From Microvirga sp. VF16 (GTDB lineage: Bacteria > Pseudomonadota > Alphaproteobacteria > Rhizobiales > Beijerinckiaceae), in contig NZ_CP069354.1 in the NCBI RefSeq assembly GCF_016864375.1, positions 3,631,501-3,695,500 on the forward strand: DNA of 64,000 nucleotides, given 5' to 3'. The notes below the pieces were generated by a model, which did no database searches, was not told the origin of the DNA, and worked only from the letters and a program-made list of their open reading frames with translations. This document shows, one piece after another, positions 50,917 through 59,790 of this stretch. The stretch's first letter is position 1. Each line of letters begins with the position of its first letter. The position numbers and the translations under genes are program-made.

Positions 50917-51927
50917 GTGTCAGGTTTGAACCAGCACCCTCTCCTGCTTACCCAAGGTGATCCGGCTGGGATCGGGCCGGAACTGAGCCTGATGGCATGG
51001 CTTAAACGGGATCGAGCCGCCTTGCCACCCTTCGCCATTGTCGGCGATCCTGATCATCTCGCTCGGGTCGCCGACGCATTCGGATGGACAATTCCCATCG
51101 CGTCCGTCGAGCCGCGGCAGATCCTGCCGACCTTTGCAAACGCTCTCCCCGTTGTTCCGCTGAGCGTCTCGGTTTCCGCTGAGCCGGGGAAGCCCGACGC
51201 GGCCTATGCGCCGTCCGTGATCGAATCCATCGAGACGGCGGTACGGCTCGTCCGCGCGGGCGCAGCGGCAGCTGTCGTGACCAATCCCATCGCCAAACAC
51301 GTACTCTATGAGGCGGGCTTCCGGTATCCGGGGCATACGGAGTTTCTCGCTGCACTCGCTGCGCAAGGCGGGAAGGAAATATACCATCCGGTGATGATGC
51401 TCTGGAGTGAGCAACTCGCCGTGGTCCCCGTCACGGTCCATATTCCCCTCTCGGATGTTCCTTCATCCCTGACGACGGACCTGATCGTCCTCACAGGACG
51501 CATCGTCGCCCGGGAGTTGCGGGAGCGGTTCGGCATCGCCAACCCAAGGCTCGCCCTCGCGGGTCTCAATCCTCACGCCGGAGAAAACGGTGCGATGGGA
51601 GCGGAAGACGGGCGCGTTATCGTCCCGGCCATCGATATCCTACGCGCCGACGGCATCGACGTGGCAGGTCCCCTGCCGGCGGACACCATGTTCCACGCCC
51701 GCGCGAGGAGCCGCTACGATGCGGCGCTTGCCATGTATCACGATCAGGCCCTCGTCCCGATCAAGACCATCGCCTTCGACGAGGCGGTTAACGTGACCCT
51801 AGGGCTCCCCTTCGTCCGCACCTCGCCCGATCACGGCACGGCCTTCGACATCGCCGGCAAGGGCATCGCCCGGCCCGACAGCCTGATGGCCGCCCTCAAG
51901 CTCGCCGCCCGCTTAGGTGGCCCATGA
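50917..51927 (+). CDS. pdxA: 4-hydroxythreonine-4-phosphate dehydrogenase
   Basis: A 336-residue enzyme of pyridoxal phosphate synthesis. PdxA features: LLTQGDPAGIGPELSLMAW, the His metal ligand in FRYPGHTEFLAALAA, ALAGLNPHAGENGAMGAEDG, and AMYHDQALVPIKTIAFDEAVNVTLGLPF (key residues H-D-Q). It starts at GTG 50917, 15 bases behind lptD, and overlaps rsmA by four bases. In many relatives surA sits between lptD and pdxA; it is missing here. Confidence 0.95.
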   Translation: MSGLNQHPLLLTQGDPAGIGPELSLMAWLKRDRAALPPFAIVGDPDHLARVADAFGWTIPIASVEPRQILPTFANALPVVPLSVSVSAEPGKPDAAYAPSVIESIETAVRLVRAGAAAAVVTNPIAKHVLYEAGFRYPGHTEFLAALAAQGGKEIYHPVMMLWSEQLAVVPVTVHIPLSDVPSSLTTDLIVLTGRIVARELRERFGIANPRLALAGLNPHAGENGAMGAEDGRVIVPAIDILRADGIDVAGPLPADTMFHARARSRYDAALAMYHDQALVPIKTIAFDEAVNVTLGLPFVRTSPDHGTAFDIAGKGIARPDSLMAALKLAARLGGP

Positions 51928-52784
51928 GCCAGATCGACGATCTTCCTCCTTTACGCGAGGTGGTCCGCACGCACGGGCTGATGGCCAAGAAGTCGCTTGG
52001 TCAGAACTTCCTCTTCGACCTCAACCTCACCAGCCGCATCGCCCGCTCCGCAGGACCGCTGGAAGAGACCACGGTCATCGAGGTCGGCCCAGGCCCCGGC
52101 GGCCTGACCCGGGCGATCCTGGCGGCCGGCGCCAGGAAGCTCATTGCCGTCGAACGCGATACCCGCTGCCTGCCCGCCTTGGCCGAGATCGCCGAGCGCT
52201 ATCCGGGCCGGCTCGATGTAATCGAAGCCGATGCGCTGGAATTCGACCCGCGGCCCCTGGTCGGCGACGGGCCTGTGCGGATCATCGCCAACCTCCCCTA
52301 CAATGTCGGGACGGCCTTATTGACCGGCTGGCTCACCGGAGACGCATGGCCGCCCTGGTGGGCTTCGCTCACGCTCATGTTCCAGCGGGAGGTGGCCGAG
52401 CGTATCGTCGCGGACGAGAGCGACCCGAAGAACTATGGCAGGCTTGGCGTTCTCTGCGGCTGGCGGACGGAAGCGCGCATCCTCTTCGACGTGCCACCCT
52501 CCGCCTTCGTGCCGCCCCCAAAGATCACGTCGAGCGTGGTTCATCTGACCCCACGGACCAACCCGCTGCCCTGCCGCATCGGCGCGCTGGAAGCCGTCAC
52601 CCGCGCCGCCTTTGGGCAACGCCGCAAGATGCTGCGCCAGAGCCTGAAATCCATTGCTCCCGACCCGACCGCGATCATCAGGGCAGCCGACCTTGAGGAA
52701 ACGATCCGCGCCGAGAATATCCCGGTCGAAGGTTATGTGGCGCTCGCCAATGCCTTCGATGCCATGAGACCTCCACGGGGCTGA
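51924..52784 (+). CDS. rsmA: 16S rRNA dimethyladenosine transferase
   Basis: A 286-residue KsgA/RsmA that dimethylates two adjacent adenines in the 3' hairpin of 16S rRNA. LGQNFLFD (25-32), the SAM-binding loop EVGPGPGGLTRAIL (53-66) and the catalytic NLPYN (123-127) are in place, and the C-terminal helical domain has AFGQRRKMLRQSLK. Start overlaps pdxA (ATGA). Confidence 0.95.
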   Translation: MSQIDDLPPLREVVRTHGLMAKKSLGQNFLFDLNLTSRIARSAGPLEETTVIEVGPGPGGLTRAILAAGARKLIAVERDTRCLPALAEIAERYPGRLDVIEADALEFDPRPLVGDGPVRIIANLPYNVGTALLTGWLTGDAWPPWWASLTLMFQREVAERIVADESDPKNYGRLGVLCGWRTEARILFDVPPSAFVPPPKITSSVVHLTPRTNPLPCRIGALEAVTRAAFGQRRKMLRQSLKSIAPDPTAIIRAADLEETIRAENIPVEGYVALANAFDAMRPPRG

Positions 52785-52935
52785 GCGCCGTCTCATCGCT
52801 CGCCCTATCGCCATCGCCGCCTATATGAAGCCCCTGGATCGGCGCGGGGCTCCTCTTCATGAGACCTTAACTGCGCCTCTTCCATGATCGGATTTATATA
52901 TGCGGCCCTGATGGCTGCGAGAGGAGGAAGCGGGC

Positions 52936-54048
52936 ATGTCGCAGCCGCGCAAGACAATCGGGCTTCTGTTCGGAGGGCGCTCTGCGGAGCATGAGGTCTC
53001 GAAGCTGTCGGCGGCCAATGTTCTGCGTGCCCTCGATCCGGACCGCTACGACATCATCCCCATCGGCATCGGCCGGGACGGACGCTGGCTTCTCTGCGAG
53101 AACGGCAATGGCGGCGGAAGGGGGACTCAATCCCTGGAGATCCCGGAGGGAGCGCCGCAGGTTGCCCTGCTTCCCGGTGGCGCGGGCGAGACGATCGTGC
53201 TGAATGGTGGCGCGCCGCCACGTTCCCTGCGCCTCGACGCGGTCGTTCCGGTGCTGCACGGGCCGAACGGCGAGGATGGTACGGTTCAGGGCCTTCTCGA
53301 ACTCGCCAATGTTCCTTACGTCGGCTCCGGCGTGATGGGCTCGGCGGCCGGCATGGACAAGGACATCGCCAAGCGCCTGCTGCGCGACAGCGGCCTGCCG
53401 GTCGTTCCCTTTCTGACGCTGACGCCGCGCACCTGTGTCGACTACCGGGCAGCCGTGGACGCACTCGGCACGCCCGATCTCTTCGTCAAGCCGGCCAATA
53501 TGGGCTCATCCGTCGGCGTGTCCCGCGCCTCGTCCGCAGCAGAATTCGATAAGGCCTGCGAGCAGGCCTTCCGCTATGACGCCAAGGTGCTCGTGGAGCG
53601 CAGCGTCACGGGTGCTCGCGAGATCGAATGCTCGGTGCTGGAGGATGCCGCGGGCGAAGTCCGGGCGTCTCCGCTGGGCGAGATCGTGCCCGCCGACAGC
53701 CACGGTTTCTACAGCTACGACGCCAAGTATATCGACGCCGATGGCGCCCTCCTGCGCATCCCGGCGGAACTCTCATCGACCCAGGCACGCCGCATCCAGG
53801 AACTCGCTGTCGAGACCTTCAAGACTCTCGCCTGCGAGGCCTTGGCCCGTGTCGACTTCTTCCTGGATCCGAAGAACGACGACGGCCTTTTCGTCAACGA
53901 GGTGAACACCCTGCCAGGCTTCACGGCGATCAGCATGTATCCCAAGCTCTGGGAGGCCGGCGGCCTGCCTCAGAGCGAATTGATGGAAGTGCTGATCGGC
54001 CATGCCATCGCGCGCCACGAGCGCAGAAACGCGCTCGCTCTGGTGTGA
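52936..54048 (+). CDS. ddl: D-alanine--D-alanine ligase
   Basis: A 370-residue ATP-grasp ligase making D-Ala-D-Ala for peptidoglycan. LFGGRSAEHEVSKLSAANVL and VVPVLHGPNGEDGTVQGLLE (loop for D-Ala 1), DLFVKPANMGSSVGVSRASS (ATP-grasp), YSYDAKYIDADG (omega loop with Y-A-K-Y-like D-A-K-Y), and VNEVNTLPGFTAISMYPKLW (Mg ligands) are all present. The long A-type form; it lies away from any dcw cluster, so it may be a second Ddl. GAGGAGGAAG precedes the ATG. Confidence 0.95.
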   Translation: MSQPRKTIGLLFGGRSAEHEVSKLSAANVLRALDPDRYDIIPIGIGRDGRWLLCENGNGGGRGTQSLEIPEGAPQVALLPGGAGETIVLNGGAPPRSLRLDAVVPVLHGPNGEDGTVQGLLELANVPYVGSGVMGSAAGMDKDIAKRLLRDSGLPVVPFLTLTPRTCVDYRAAVDALGTPDLFVKPANMGSSVGVSRASSAAEFDKACEQAFRYDAKVLVERSVTGAREIECSVLEDAAGEVRASPLGEIVPADSHGFYSYDAKYIDADGALLRIPAELSSTQARRIQELAVETFKTLACEALARVDFFLDPKNDDGLFVNEVNTLPGFTAISMYPKLWEAGGLPQSELMEVLIGHAIARHERRNALALV

Positions 54049-54059
54049 GCAGGGCCAGA

Positions 54060-54150
54060 GCATTTTTCGGCGAAGTGGATCCGGTTCGCCGACAAAAAAT
54101 GCGGCAAGGCAAAGAAGAGATGATTCCACGTCAGTGGAAACAGCTCTAGT
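54060..54150. repeat. Palindromic repeat element after ddl
   Basis: GCATTTTTCGGCGAA (54060-54074) pairs with TTCGCCGACAAAAAATGC (54085-54102), and TTCCAC / GTGGAA (54124-54129, 54134-54139) forms a second small stem; the block ends CAGCTCTAG. It sits between converging ddl and gmk and may terminate both. Confidence 0.7.
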
Positions 54151-54796
54151 CGATCTTTTCCGCCAGCAATCCTTCGACGAAGTCCGAGAGACCGACGAGG
54201 CGATCGCGCTTCAGGCGCTCGGCGGCCTGGATGGCTTTGAGGCTCTCGAAAGACCTGCCGAGATCCTCGTTGACGATCACGTAGTCATACTCGACCCAGC
54301 GCTCCATCTCGACGCGGGCATTGGCGAGACGCTTGGCGATGACCTCGGGCGCGTCCTCGGCCCGCCGTTCCAGCCGCGCCTTCAACTCCTTGAAACTCGG
54401 CGGCAAGACGAACACGGTCACCACATCGTCGGGCAGCTTCTGCCGCACCTGGCGAGTGCCCTGGTAGTCGATGTCGAAGACCATGTCCTGGCCGGCGGCC
54501 AGCGTCTTCTCCACGGGCTTGCGCGGCGTGCCGTAGAAATTGCCGTGCACCTCGGCCCATTCCAGGAGTTCGTCGCGATCGCGCATCGCCTTGAACTCTT
54601 CCACATCGATGAAGTGATAGTGCTTGCCCTCGATCTCGGAGGGGCGCTTCGGACGCGTCGTAACGGAAACCGAGAGAACACCGGCCCGCTCTTCCACGAG
54701 GCTGCGGGTGAGCGTGGTTTTTCCCGCACCGGATGGCGAGGACAGAATGAGGATGAGGCCGCGCCGACCGACTGGAGACTTCGAATCTGGGCTCAC
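54146..54796 (-). CDS. gmk: Guanylate kinase
   Basis: A 216-residue kinase that phosphorylates GMP to GDP. P-loop LSSPSGAGKTTLTRSL (about 19-34), the GMP-binding VSVTTRPKRPSEIEGKHYHF, and GNFYGTPRKPVEKTLAAGQD are canonical. It follows yicC after four bases, the usual yicC-gmk pair, and reads away from ddl. Confidence 0.95.
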   Translation of the reverse strand: MSPDSKSPVGRRGLILILSSPSGAGKTTLTRSLVEERAGVLSVSVTTRPKRPSEIEGKHYHFIDVEEFKAMRDRDELLEWAEVHGNFYGTPRKPVEKTLAAGQDMVFDIDYQGTRQVRQKLPDDVVTVFVLPPSFKELKARLERRAEDAPEVIAKRLANARVEMERWVEYDYVIVNEDLGRSFESLKAIQAAERLKRDRLVGLSDFVEGLLAEKID

Positions 54797-54800
54797 CGCA

Positions 54801-55688
54801 TCACTCCACGTTCTGAACCTGCTCGCGGAATTGCTCGATCACGGCCTTCAATTCAAGCCCGATCCGCGAGAGAGACACATCATTGGCCTTTGCACACAGG
54901 GTATTCGCCTCGCGGCCGAATTCCTGGGCCAGGAAATCGAGCCGCCGGCCGACAGATCCACCCTCCTGCAGGAGCCCCCGGGCAGCGTCCACATGGGCGC
55001 GCAGCCGATCGAGCTCCTCACGAATGTCGGCCCGGGCGGCGATAAGCACCGCCTCCTGATGCAGGCGGGCCGGATCGAGTGTCGCCTTGGCCTCGAATAG
55101 CTCGGCAATCTGCGCTTCCAGCCGAGCCCGGATGGCTTCGGGCTGGCGCGCCGGTGCCGCCTCTGCGTCATCGACGAGACGCGAAATGATATCGAGCTGC
55201 TGTCCGAGAACGGTGGCGAGCGCCTGACCTTCCTTCAGCCGCGCCGCCTTGAGGGATTCGATCAGCGTGCCGATTCCCGCTCTGAGGGCCACCATGAGCT
55301 CCTCGTCCTGGGCCGGATCGGCGGCATCGTCATCGAGCTCGACTACGCCGCGCACGGACAGCAGACCGTCGAGAGAAGCCGGTTGCACATTGGCAGGAAG
55401 GCTCAGGCCACCGATGGCTGAAAGCAGCGATTGCAGCACGTCCTGATTTACACGCAGCTTGGGTACGGATGATGCCTTGCTGAGCGACAGGTTGAGCTGG
55501 CCCTGGCCGCGGGTCAGCGCTTTGAGGATCTGCCCTCTCGCCTCCTCGCCAATGGCATCGAGACCAGAGGGAGTCCGAACGCGCACCTCGAGCCCGCGTC
55601 CGTTCACTGTCTTGAGTTCCCAGGCCCATTGATAGGAACCGGTGACGCCGGCCTCGCGGGCAAAGCCGGTCATGCTCGCAATGGACAT
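54801..55688 (-). CDS. yicC: YicC-family protein (endoribonuclease)
   Basis: A 295-residue protein of the YicC family. N-terminal SIASMTGFAREAGVTGSYQW and WELKTVNGRGLEVRVRTPSG, and the C-terminal block RLDFLAQEFGREANTLCAKA with SRIGLELKAVIEQFREQVQN are diagnostic. In E. coli YicC destabilises the RyhB sRNA and has RNase activity. It lies between mltG and gmk, with a terminator upstream separating it from mltG. Confidence 0.93.
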   Translation of the reverse strand: MSIASMTGFAREAGVTGSYQWAWELKTVNGRGLEVRVRTPSGLDAIGEEARGQILKALTRGQGQLNLSLSKASSVPKLRVNQDVLQSLLSAIGGLSLPANVQPASLDGLLSVRGVVELDDDAADPAQDEELMVALRAGIGTLIESLKAARLKEGQALATVLGQQLDIISRLVDDAEAAPARQPEAIRARLEAQIAELFEAKATLDPARLHQEAVLIAARADIREELDRLRAHVDAARGLLQEGGSVGRRLDFLAQEFGREANTLCAKANDVSLSRIGLELKAVIEQFREQVQNVE

Positions 55689-55707
55689 GCGTTAACCTCG
55701 AACGGAA

Positions 55708-55740
55708 TGAAAAATCGGCGCGACCATAATGCGCGCCGAT
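55708..55740 (-). terminator. Terminator downstream of mltG
   Basis: Nine-bp stem ATCGGCGCG / CGCGCCGAT (55714-55722, 55732-55740) with a nine-base loop and a TTTTTC tail on the minus strand, about 40 bases after the mltG stop. Confidence 0.8.
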
Positions 55741-55781
55741 CCAAGAGTCGATTACAGGGATTTAGGATCTGCCCCCGTAGC

Positions 55782-57143
55782 TTAAGGCTGCCGGAGAGGC
55801 GGAACGTTCTTCGGATTGTTCAGGTCGAAGGTCTTGTTCTTGAGCGGATCCTTGTCGGTCCCCTCGCTCGCATCGAAGCCACGCCCCAGCCGTCCCCCGG
55901 AAGCGGGCAACGCATTTGCGGTGCCACGCAGTGCGGGGGCCACACCCGGAGGCAGATTCGTCTGATCGGCATCGGGCACCACCCGGTCCACATCGTTGGC
56001 ATCGGGAGCCGGACGGCTCTTCTCGATCTGCCGCCAACGGGTCACGTTGCGCTGATGCTGCTCGTAGCTCTCGGCGAAGGCATGACCTCCGGAACCGTCG
56101 GCGACGAAGTAGAGATCCTTGGTGCGCGAGGGATTGGCTACCGCCTCGAGAGCCGCGCGGCCCGGATTGGCAATGGGGCCGGGCGGCAGGCCCTCGACCA
56201 CATAGGTGTTGTAGGGGGTCGCCGCCTCGATCTCGCTGCGCAGGATGCCACGGCCCAGCGTGCCCTTACCACCGACAAGCCCGTAGACGATGGTGGGGTC
56301 GGATTGGAGCTTCATGCGCTTCATCAGGCGATTGATGAAGACGCCGGCGACACGGGTGCGCTCGTCCGCACGGCCCGTTTCCTTTTCCACGATGGAAGCC
56401 AGGATCACGAGCTCCTGCGGCGACTTGATCGGCAGTTCGCTGGTGCGGCGCTGCCAGATCTGCTCAATGGCCTGACGCTGGGCAGTCTGCATGGTGCTGA
56501 TGATCTGCTGGCGGGTGGTGCCGCGCTCGAACTTGTAGGTATCGGGCAGAAGCGAACCCTCGCGCGGCGTCTCGATGACGTCGCCGGTGAGGATCTCATG
56601 CTCGTAGAGACGGCCAACGATCTGTTCGCTGGTCAGCCCTTCGGGAACCGTCACCGTATGCAGAATGGCCTTACCCTGGATGAGAGTATCGATGGCGTCC
56701 TCGATGCTGGTGCCGGCCTTGAACTGGAATTCGCCCGCCTTCAGCTGGCCGCGCTGCCGATTGATATGGGCATAGACCTGGAACAACAGCGGCTGATCGA
56801 TCACGCCCTCATTCTTGAGGATGTTGGCGATCTCGCCCGTGCCGGTGTTGCGGGGGATGACGACGACCTTGTCGCTCTGCAGCGGCCCTTGGGCCGTCAC
56901 CTCCTGCTGCACCATGGAAAAGCCAAAGATTCCGGCAATCGCCAGGGCGACGAAAAGGGTCAGCAGGCCGCTCAGGAGCGACAGCATGCCCCGGCGGCGG
57001 CGGCGAAGCTTCGGTGGCGGGGGCGGCGCCATCGATGGCTTGATAGCCTCGCTCGGGGATCGTGGTGCCAAGCGGGGCTGTGCCGAACCGTGGTCGGTTT
57101 CGTCAGTAGGTGGCAAAAGGATCTTTTTCTTTCGTCCGAACAT
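55782..57143 (-). CDS. mltG: Endolytic murein transglycosylase MltG (YceG)
   Basis: A 453-residue inner-membrane protein that cuts nascent glycan strands, setting their length. A Lys/Arg-rich cytoplasmic N-tail precedes a membrane segment (about 52-74, MLSLLSGLLTLFVALAIAGI), then the LysM-like start and the YceG domain with the catalytic glutamate Glu253 in ILASIVEKETGRADE; SLLPDTYKFERGTT and DPTIVYGLVGGKGTLGR also fit. The Pro/Asp-rich C-terminal tail (about 360-453, SRPAPDANDVDRVVPDADQT) is longer than in E. coli. Follows fabF, the conserved acpP-fabF-mltG order. Confidence 0.94.
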   Translation of the reverse strand: MFGRKKKILLPPTDETDHGSAQPRLAPRSPSEAIKPSMAPPPPPKLRRRRRGMLSLLSGLLTLFVALAIAGIFGFSMVQQEVTAQGPLQSDKVVVIPRNTGTGEIANILKNEGVIDQPLLFQVYAHINRQRGQLKAGEFQFKAGTSIEDAIDTLIQGKAILHTVTVPEGLTSEQIVGRLYEHEILTGDVIETPREGSLLPDTYKFERGTTRQQIISTMQTAQRQAIEQIWQRRTSELPIKSPQELVILASIVEKETGRADERTRVAGVFINRLMKRMKLQSDPTIVYGLVGGKGTLGRGILRSEIEAATPYNTYVVEGLPPGPIANPGRAALEAVANPSRTKDLYFVADGSGGHAFAESYEQHQRNVTRWRQIEKSRPAPDANDVDRVVPDADQTNLPPGVAPALRGTANALPASGGRLGRGFDASEGTDKDPLKNKTFDLNNPKNVPPLRQP

Positions 57144-57238
57144 TACGCCGCTTTTCTGGTATCGGCCGGCGGTCCTGCCGGTCCGCCGACACCCTAACAG
57201 GGATTATGGCGAAAAGCCGTAACGTGCCGTCGCCAGCT

Positions 57239-58501
57239 TTAAGATACGCGACGAAGAATGAGCGAAGCGTTAGTGCCGCCGAACCCGAAGGAGTTCGACA
57301 GAGCCACGTTGACCTCCTTGCGCTTGGCCTGCTTGGGCACGAGATCGATAGCCGTTTCCACCGACGGATTGTCGAGGTTGATGGTCGGCGGGATGACACC
57401 GTCGCGCATGGCCAGGATCGAGAAAATTGCCTCGACGGCGCCCGCTGCACCCAGGAGGTGACCGATCGCCGACTTGGTCGAGGACATGGAGAGCTTGCCC
57501 GCTGCATTGCCCATGATGCGCTCGACCGCCTTCAGCTCCAGTTCGTCGCCGAGCGGAGTCGAGGTGCCGTGGGCGTTCACGTAATCGATCTCGGAGACAT
57601 CGACGGCGGCGCGCTTGAGGGCTGCGGCCATGCAGCGATACGCCCCGTCGCCATCCTCCGACGGCGAGGTGATGTGGTAGGCATCGCCCGACAGACCGTA
57701 GCCGATGATTTCGGCATAGATCTTGGCGCCGCGCGCCTTGGCGTGCTCGTATTCTTCCAGCACCACGACGCCGGCGCCCTCGCCCATGACGAAACCGTCG
57801 CGGTCCTTGTCATAAGGACGCGAGGCGCGGGTCGGATCGTCGTTGAAATTGGTGGACAGGGCGCGGCAGGCGGCAAAACCTGCGATGGATAGCCGGTTGA
57901 TCGGCGATTCCGTGCCGCCAGCGACCATGACTTCCGCATCGCCCAAGGCGATGAGACGGGCGGCGTCGCCGATGGCATGGGAGCCCGTGGAGCAAGCCGT
58001 CACGACCGCGTGGTTCGGGCCCTTGAGGCCATGCTCGATGGACACGTAGCCGCCGGCCAGATTGATGAGGCGGCCGGGAATGAAGAAGGGCGAAATGCGG
58101 CGTGGGCCGCGCTCGATCAGGGTAGCGGAGGCCTCATAGATGCCGCCAATGCCACCGATGCCGGAGCCGATCAGCACGCCGGTCGCGCATTGGTCCTCAT
58201 AGGACTTGGGCTCCCAGCCGGAATCCCGCAGCGCCATGGTGGAGGCGGCCATCGCATAGACGATGAAGGGATCGACCTTGCGCTGTTCCTTGGGCTCCAT
58301 CCATTCGTCGGCATTGAAGGTGCCGTTGGAACCGTCGCCGCGCGGGATCTGGCAGGCGATCTGGCAGGCGAGATCATCGACTTGGAAATCGGTGATCTTA
58401 TTGGCGCCGCTCTGCCCCTCGACGAGGCGGGACCATGTGGCATCGACCCCGCTGCCCAGCGGAGTGACCATGCCAAGACCTGTAACAACTACCCGGCGCA
58501 T
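57239..58501 (-). CDS. fabF: 3-oxoacyl-[ACP] synthase II
   Basis: A 420-residue condensing enzyme that elongates acyl-ACP with malonyl-ACP. The catalytic Cys170 lies in VVTACSTGSHAIGDA; the histidines are in VNAHGTSTPLGD (about 310) and AIGHLLGAAGAVEA (about 347). MRRVVVTGLGMVTPLGSGVD opens the protein. Placed after acpP, before mltG. Confidence 0.95.
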   Translation of the reverse strand: MRRVVVTGLGMVTPLGSGVDATWSRLVEGQSGANKITDFQVDDLACQIACQIPRGDGSNGTFNADEWMEPKEQRKVDPFIVYAMAASTMALRDSGWEPKSYEDQCATGVLIGSGIGGIGGIYEASATLIERGPRRISPFFIPGRLINLAGGYVSIEHGLKGPNHAVVTACSTGSHAIGDAARLIALGDAEVMVAGGTESPINRLSIAGFAACRALSTNFNDDPTRASRPYDKDRDGFVMGEGAGVVVLEEYEHAKARGAKIYAEIIGYGLSGDAYHITSPSEDGDGAYRCMAAALKRAAVDVSEIDYVNAHGTSTPLGDELELKAVERIMGNAAGKLSMSSTKSAIGHLLGAAGAVEAIFSILAMRDGVIPPTINLDNPSVETAIDLVPKQAKRKEVNVALSNSFGFGGTNASLILRRVS

Positions 58502-58531
58502 GAATTCCTGCCCTATCGATCAATAAAATTC

Positions 58532-58558
58532 GGGCGTCGAATGAGTCATCCGACGCCC
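58532..58558 (-). terminator. Hairpin between acpP and fabF
   Basis: GGGCGTCG (58532-58539) and CGACGCCC (58551-58558) with an 11-base loop in the gap between the acpP stop and the fabF start. It probably stabilises the abundant acpP mRNA or attenuates read-through, as often at this junction. Confidence 0.5.
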
Positions 58559-58569
58559 CTTCAGCGCTT

Positions 58570-58806
58570 TTAGGCTGCGTTCTTCTCGAGGAAGCGGATG
58601 GCGTCGCCAACCGTGACGATGGTCTCAGCCGCGTCGTCCGGGATCTCGACGTTGAACTCTTCCTCGAACGCCATCACCAGCTCGACCGTATCCAGGCTGT
58701 CCGCGCCCAGGTCGTCGATGAAGTTGGCATTGTCGGTCACCTTGTCGGCTTCGACGCCGAGGTGCTCGACAACAATCTTCTTCACGCGATCAGCGACGTC
58801 ACTCAT
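58570..58806 (-). CDS. acpP: Acyl carrier protein
   Basis: A 78-residue acidic ACP that shuttles acyl chains. Ser37 in LGADSLDTVELVMAFEEEF receives the 4'-phosphopantetheine. Length, charge and helix layout match AcpP. The 230-base gap upstream (58807-59040) contains its own promoter region, in line with high expression. Confidence 0.97.
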   Translation of the reverse strand: MSDVADRVKKIVVEHLGVEADKVTDNANFIDDLGADSLDTVELVMAFEEEFNVEIPDDAAETIVTVGDAIRFLEKNAA

Positions 58807-59040
58807 CGTTTTTTCCTCAGTGGCTGCCGCCTCAGGAATTGGGCGGATTAAGAAATCAAATTAGATCAGCTGTTCAGCTGACAACGCTGAAACGGCTACC
58901 CTGCGCCGTGCAAAGCCGCATTTTTAAGCGCCGGTCAACCCCTTTGACCTGATCGGGATCATGCTTAACACAAGCTTATCCGGTCTGGCGAGAGGTGAAC
59001 GGCACCTGCAAACAGATTCCGGAAACGGCGATAAGTTCCT

Positions 59041-59778
59041 TTAGAACATAGCCATTCCGCCGTTTACGTGCAGGGTCTGGCCCGTCACGTAGGCGGCCTC
59101 GGTGGAGGCAAGATAGACGACGGAAGAAGCGATTTCCTCGCCCTGGCCGAGCCTTCCCATCGGGATCGTGCCCAAAATCCCCTCACGCTGCTTCTCGTTC
59201 AAAACGTCGGTCATGGGCGACTCGATGAAGCCCGGAGCAACCAGATTGACCGTGATATTGCGACTGGCGACCTCGGCTGCCAGTGCCTTGGTCATGCCGA
59301 TCAGGCCAGCCTTGGAGGCGGCGTAGTTGCCCTGCCCCGGATTGCCGGTCGAACCCACGACCGAGCCGATATTGACGATACGACCGTAGCGGCGGCGCAT
59401 CATGTTCTTCACGGCGGCCCGCGACAGGCGGAAGGCGGCGGTGAGGTTCACGGCAATGACCGTATCCCATTCCTCGTCCTTCATGCGCATGAAGAGGTTG
59501 TCCTTGGTCACGCCGGCGTTGTTGACCAGGATGTCGAGCCCGTCCATGGCGGCCTCGGCTGCCGGAACGAGAGCCTCGACTGAGTCCTTGTCGGATAGGT
59601 TCGCCTCGACCACATGGACCCGCTCGCCCAGGGACGAGGCGAGTTCGTCGAGGGCAGCGCGGCGGGTTCCGGACAGGGTCACAGTCGCGCCCTGGGCGTG
59701 GAGCGCGCGGGCGATGGCGCCGCCGATGCCGCCTGTGGCACCGGTGACGAGAGCCTTGCGGCCGGTGAGATCGAACAT
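59041..59778 (-). CDS. fabG: 3-oxoacyl-[ACP] reductase
   Basis: A 245-residue NADPH-dependent SDR. The cofactor loop is VTGATGGIGGAIARAL (11-26), NNAG is at 86-89, and the catalytic Ser139, Tyr152 and Lys156 lie in VNIGSVVGSTGNPGQGNYAA and the K of YAASKAG. Located between fabD and acpP. Confidence 0.96.
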   Translation of the reverse strand: MFDLTGRKALVTGATGGIGGAIARALHAQGATVTLSGTRRAALDELASSLGERVHVVEANLSDKDSVEALVPAAEAAMDGLDILVNNAGVTKDNLFMRMKDEEWDTVIAVNLTAAFRLSRAAVKNMMRRRYGRIVNIGSVVGSTGNPGQGNYAASKAGLIGMTKALAAEVASRNITVNLVAPGFIESPMTDVLNEKQREGILGTIPMGRLGQGEEIASSVVYLASTEAAYVTGQTLHVNGGMAMF

Positions 59779-59790
59779 GCAGAGTTCCTC

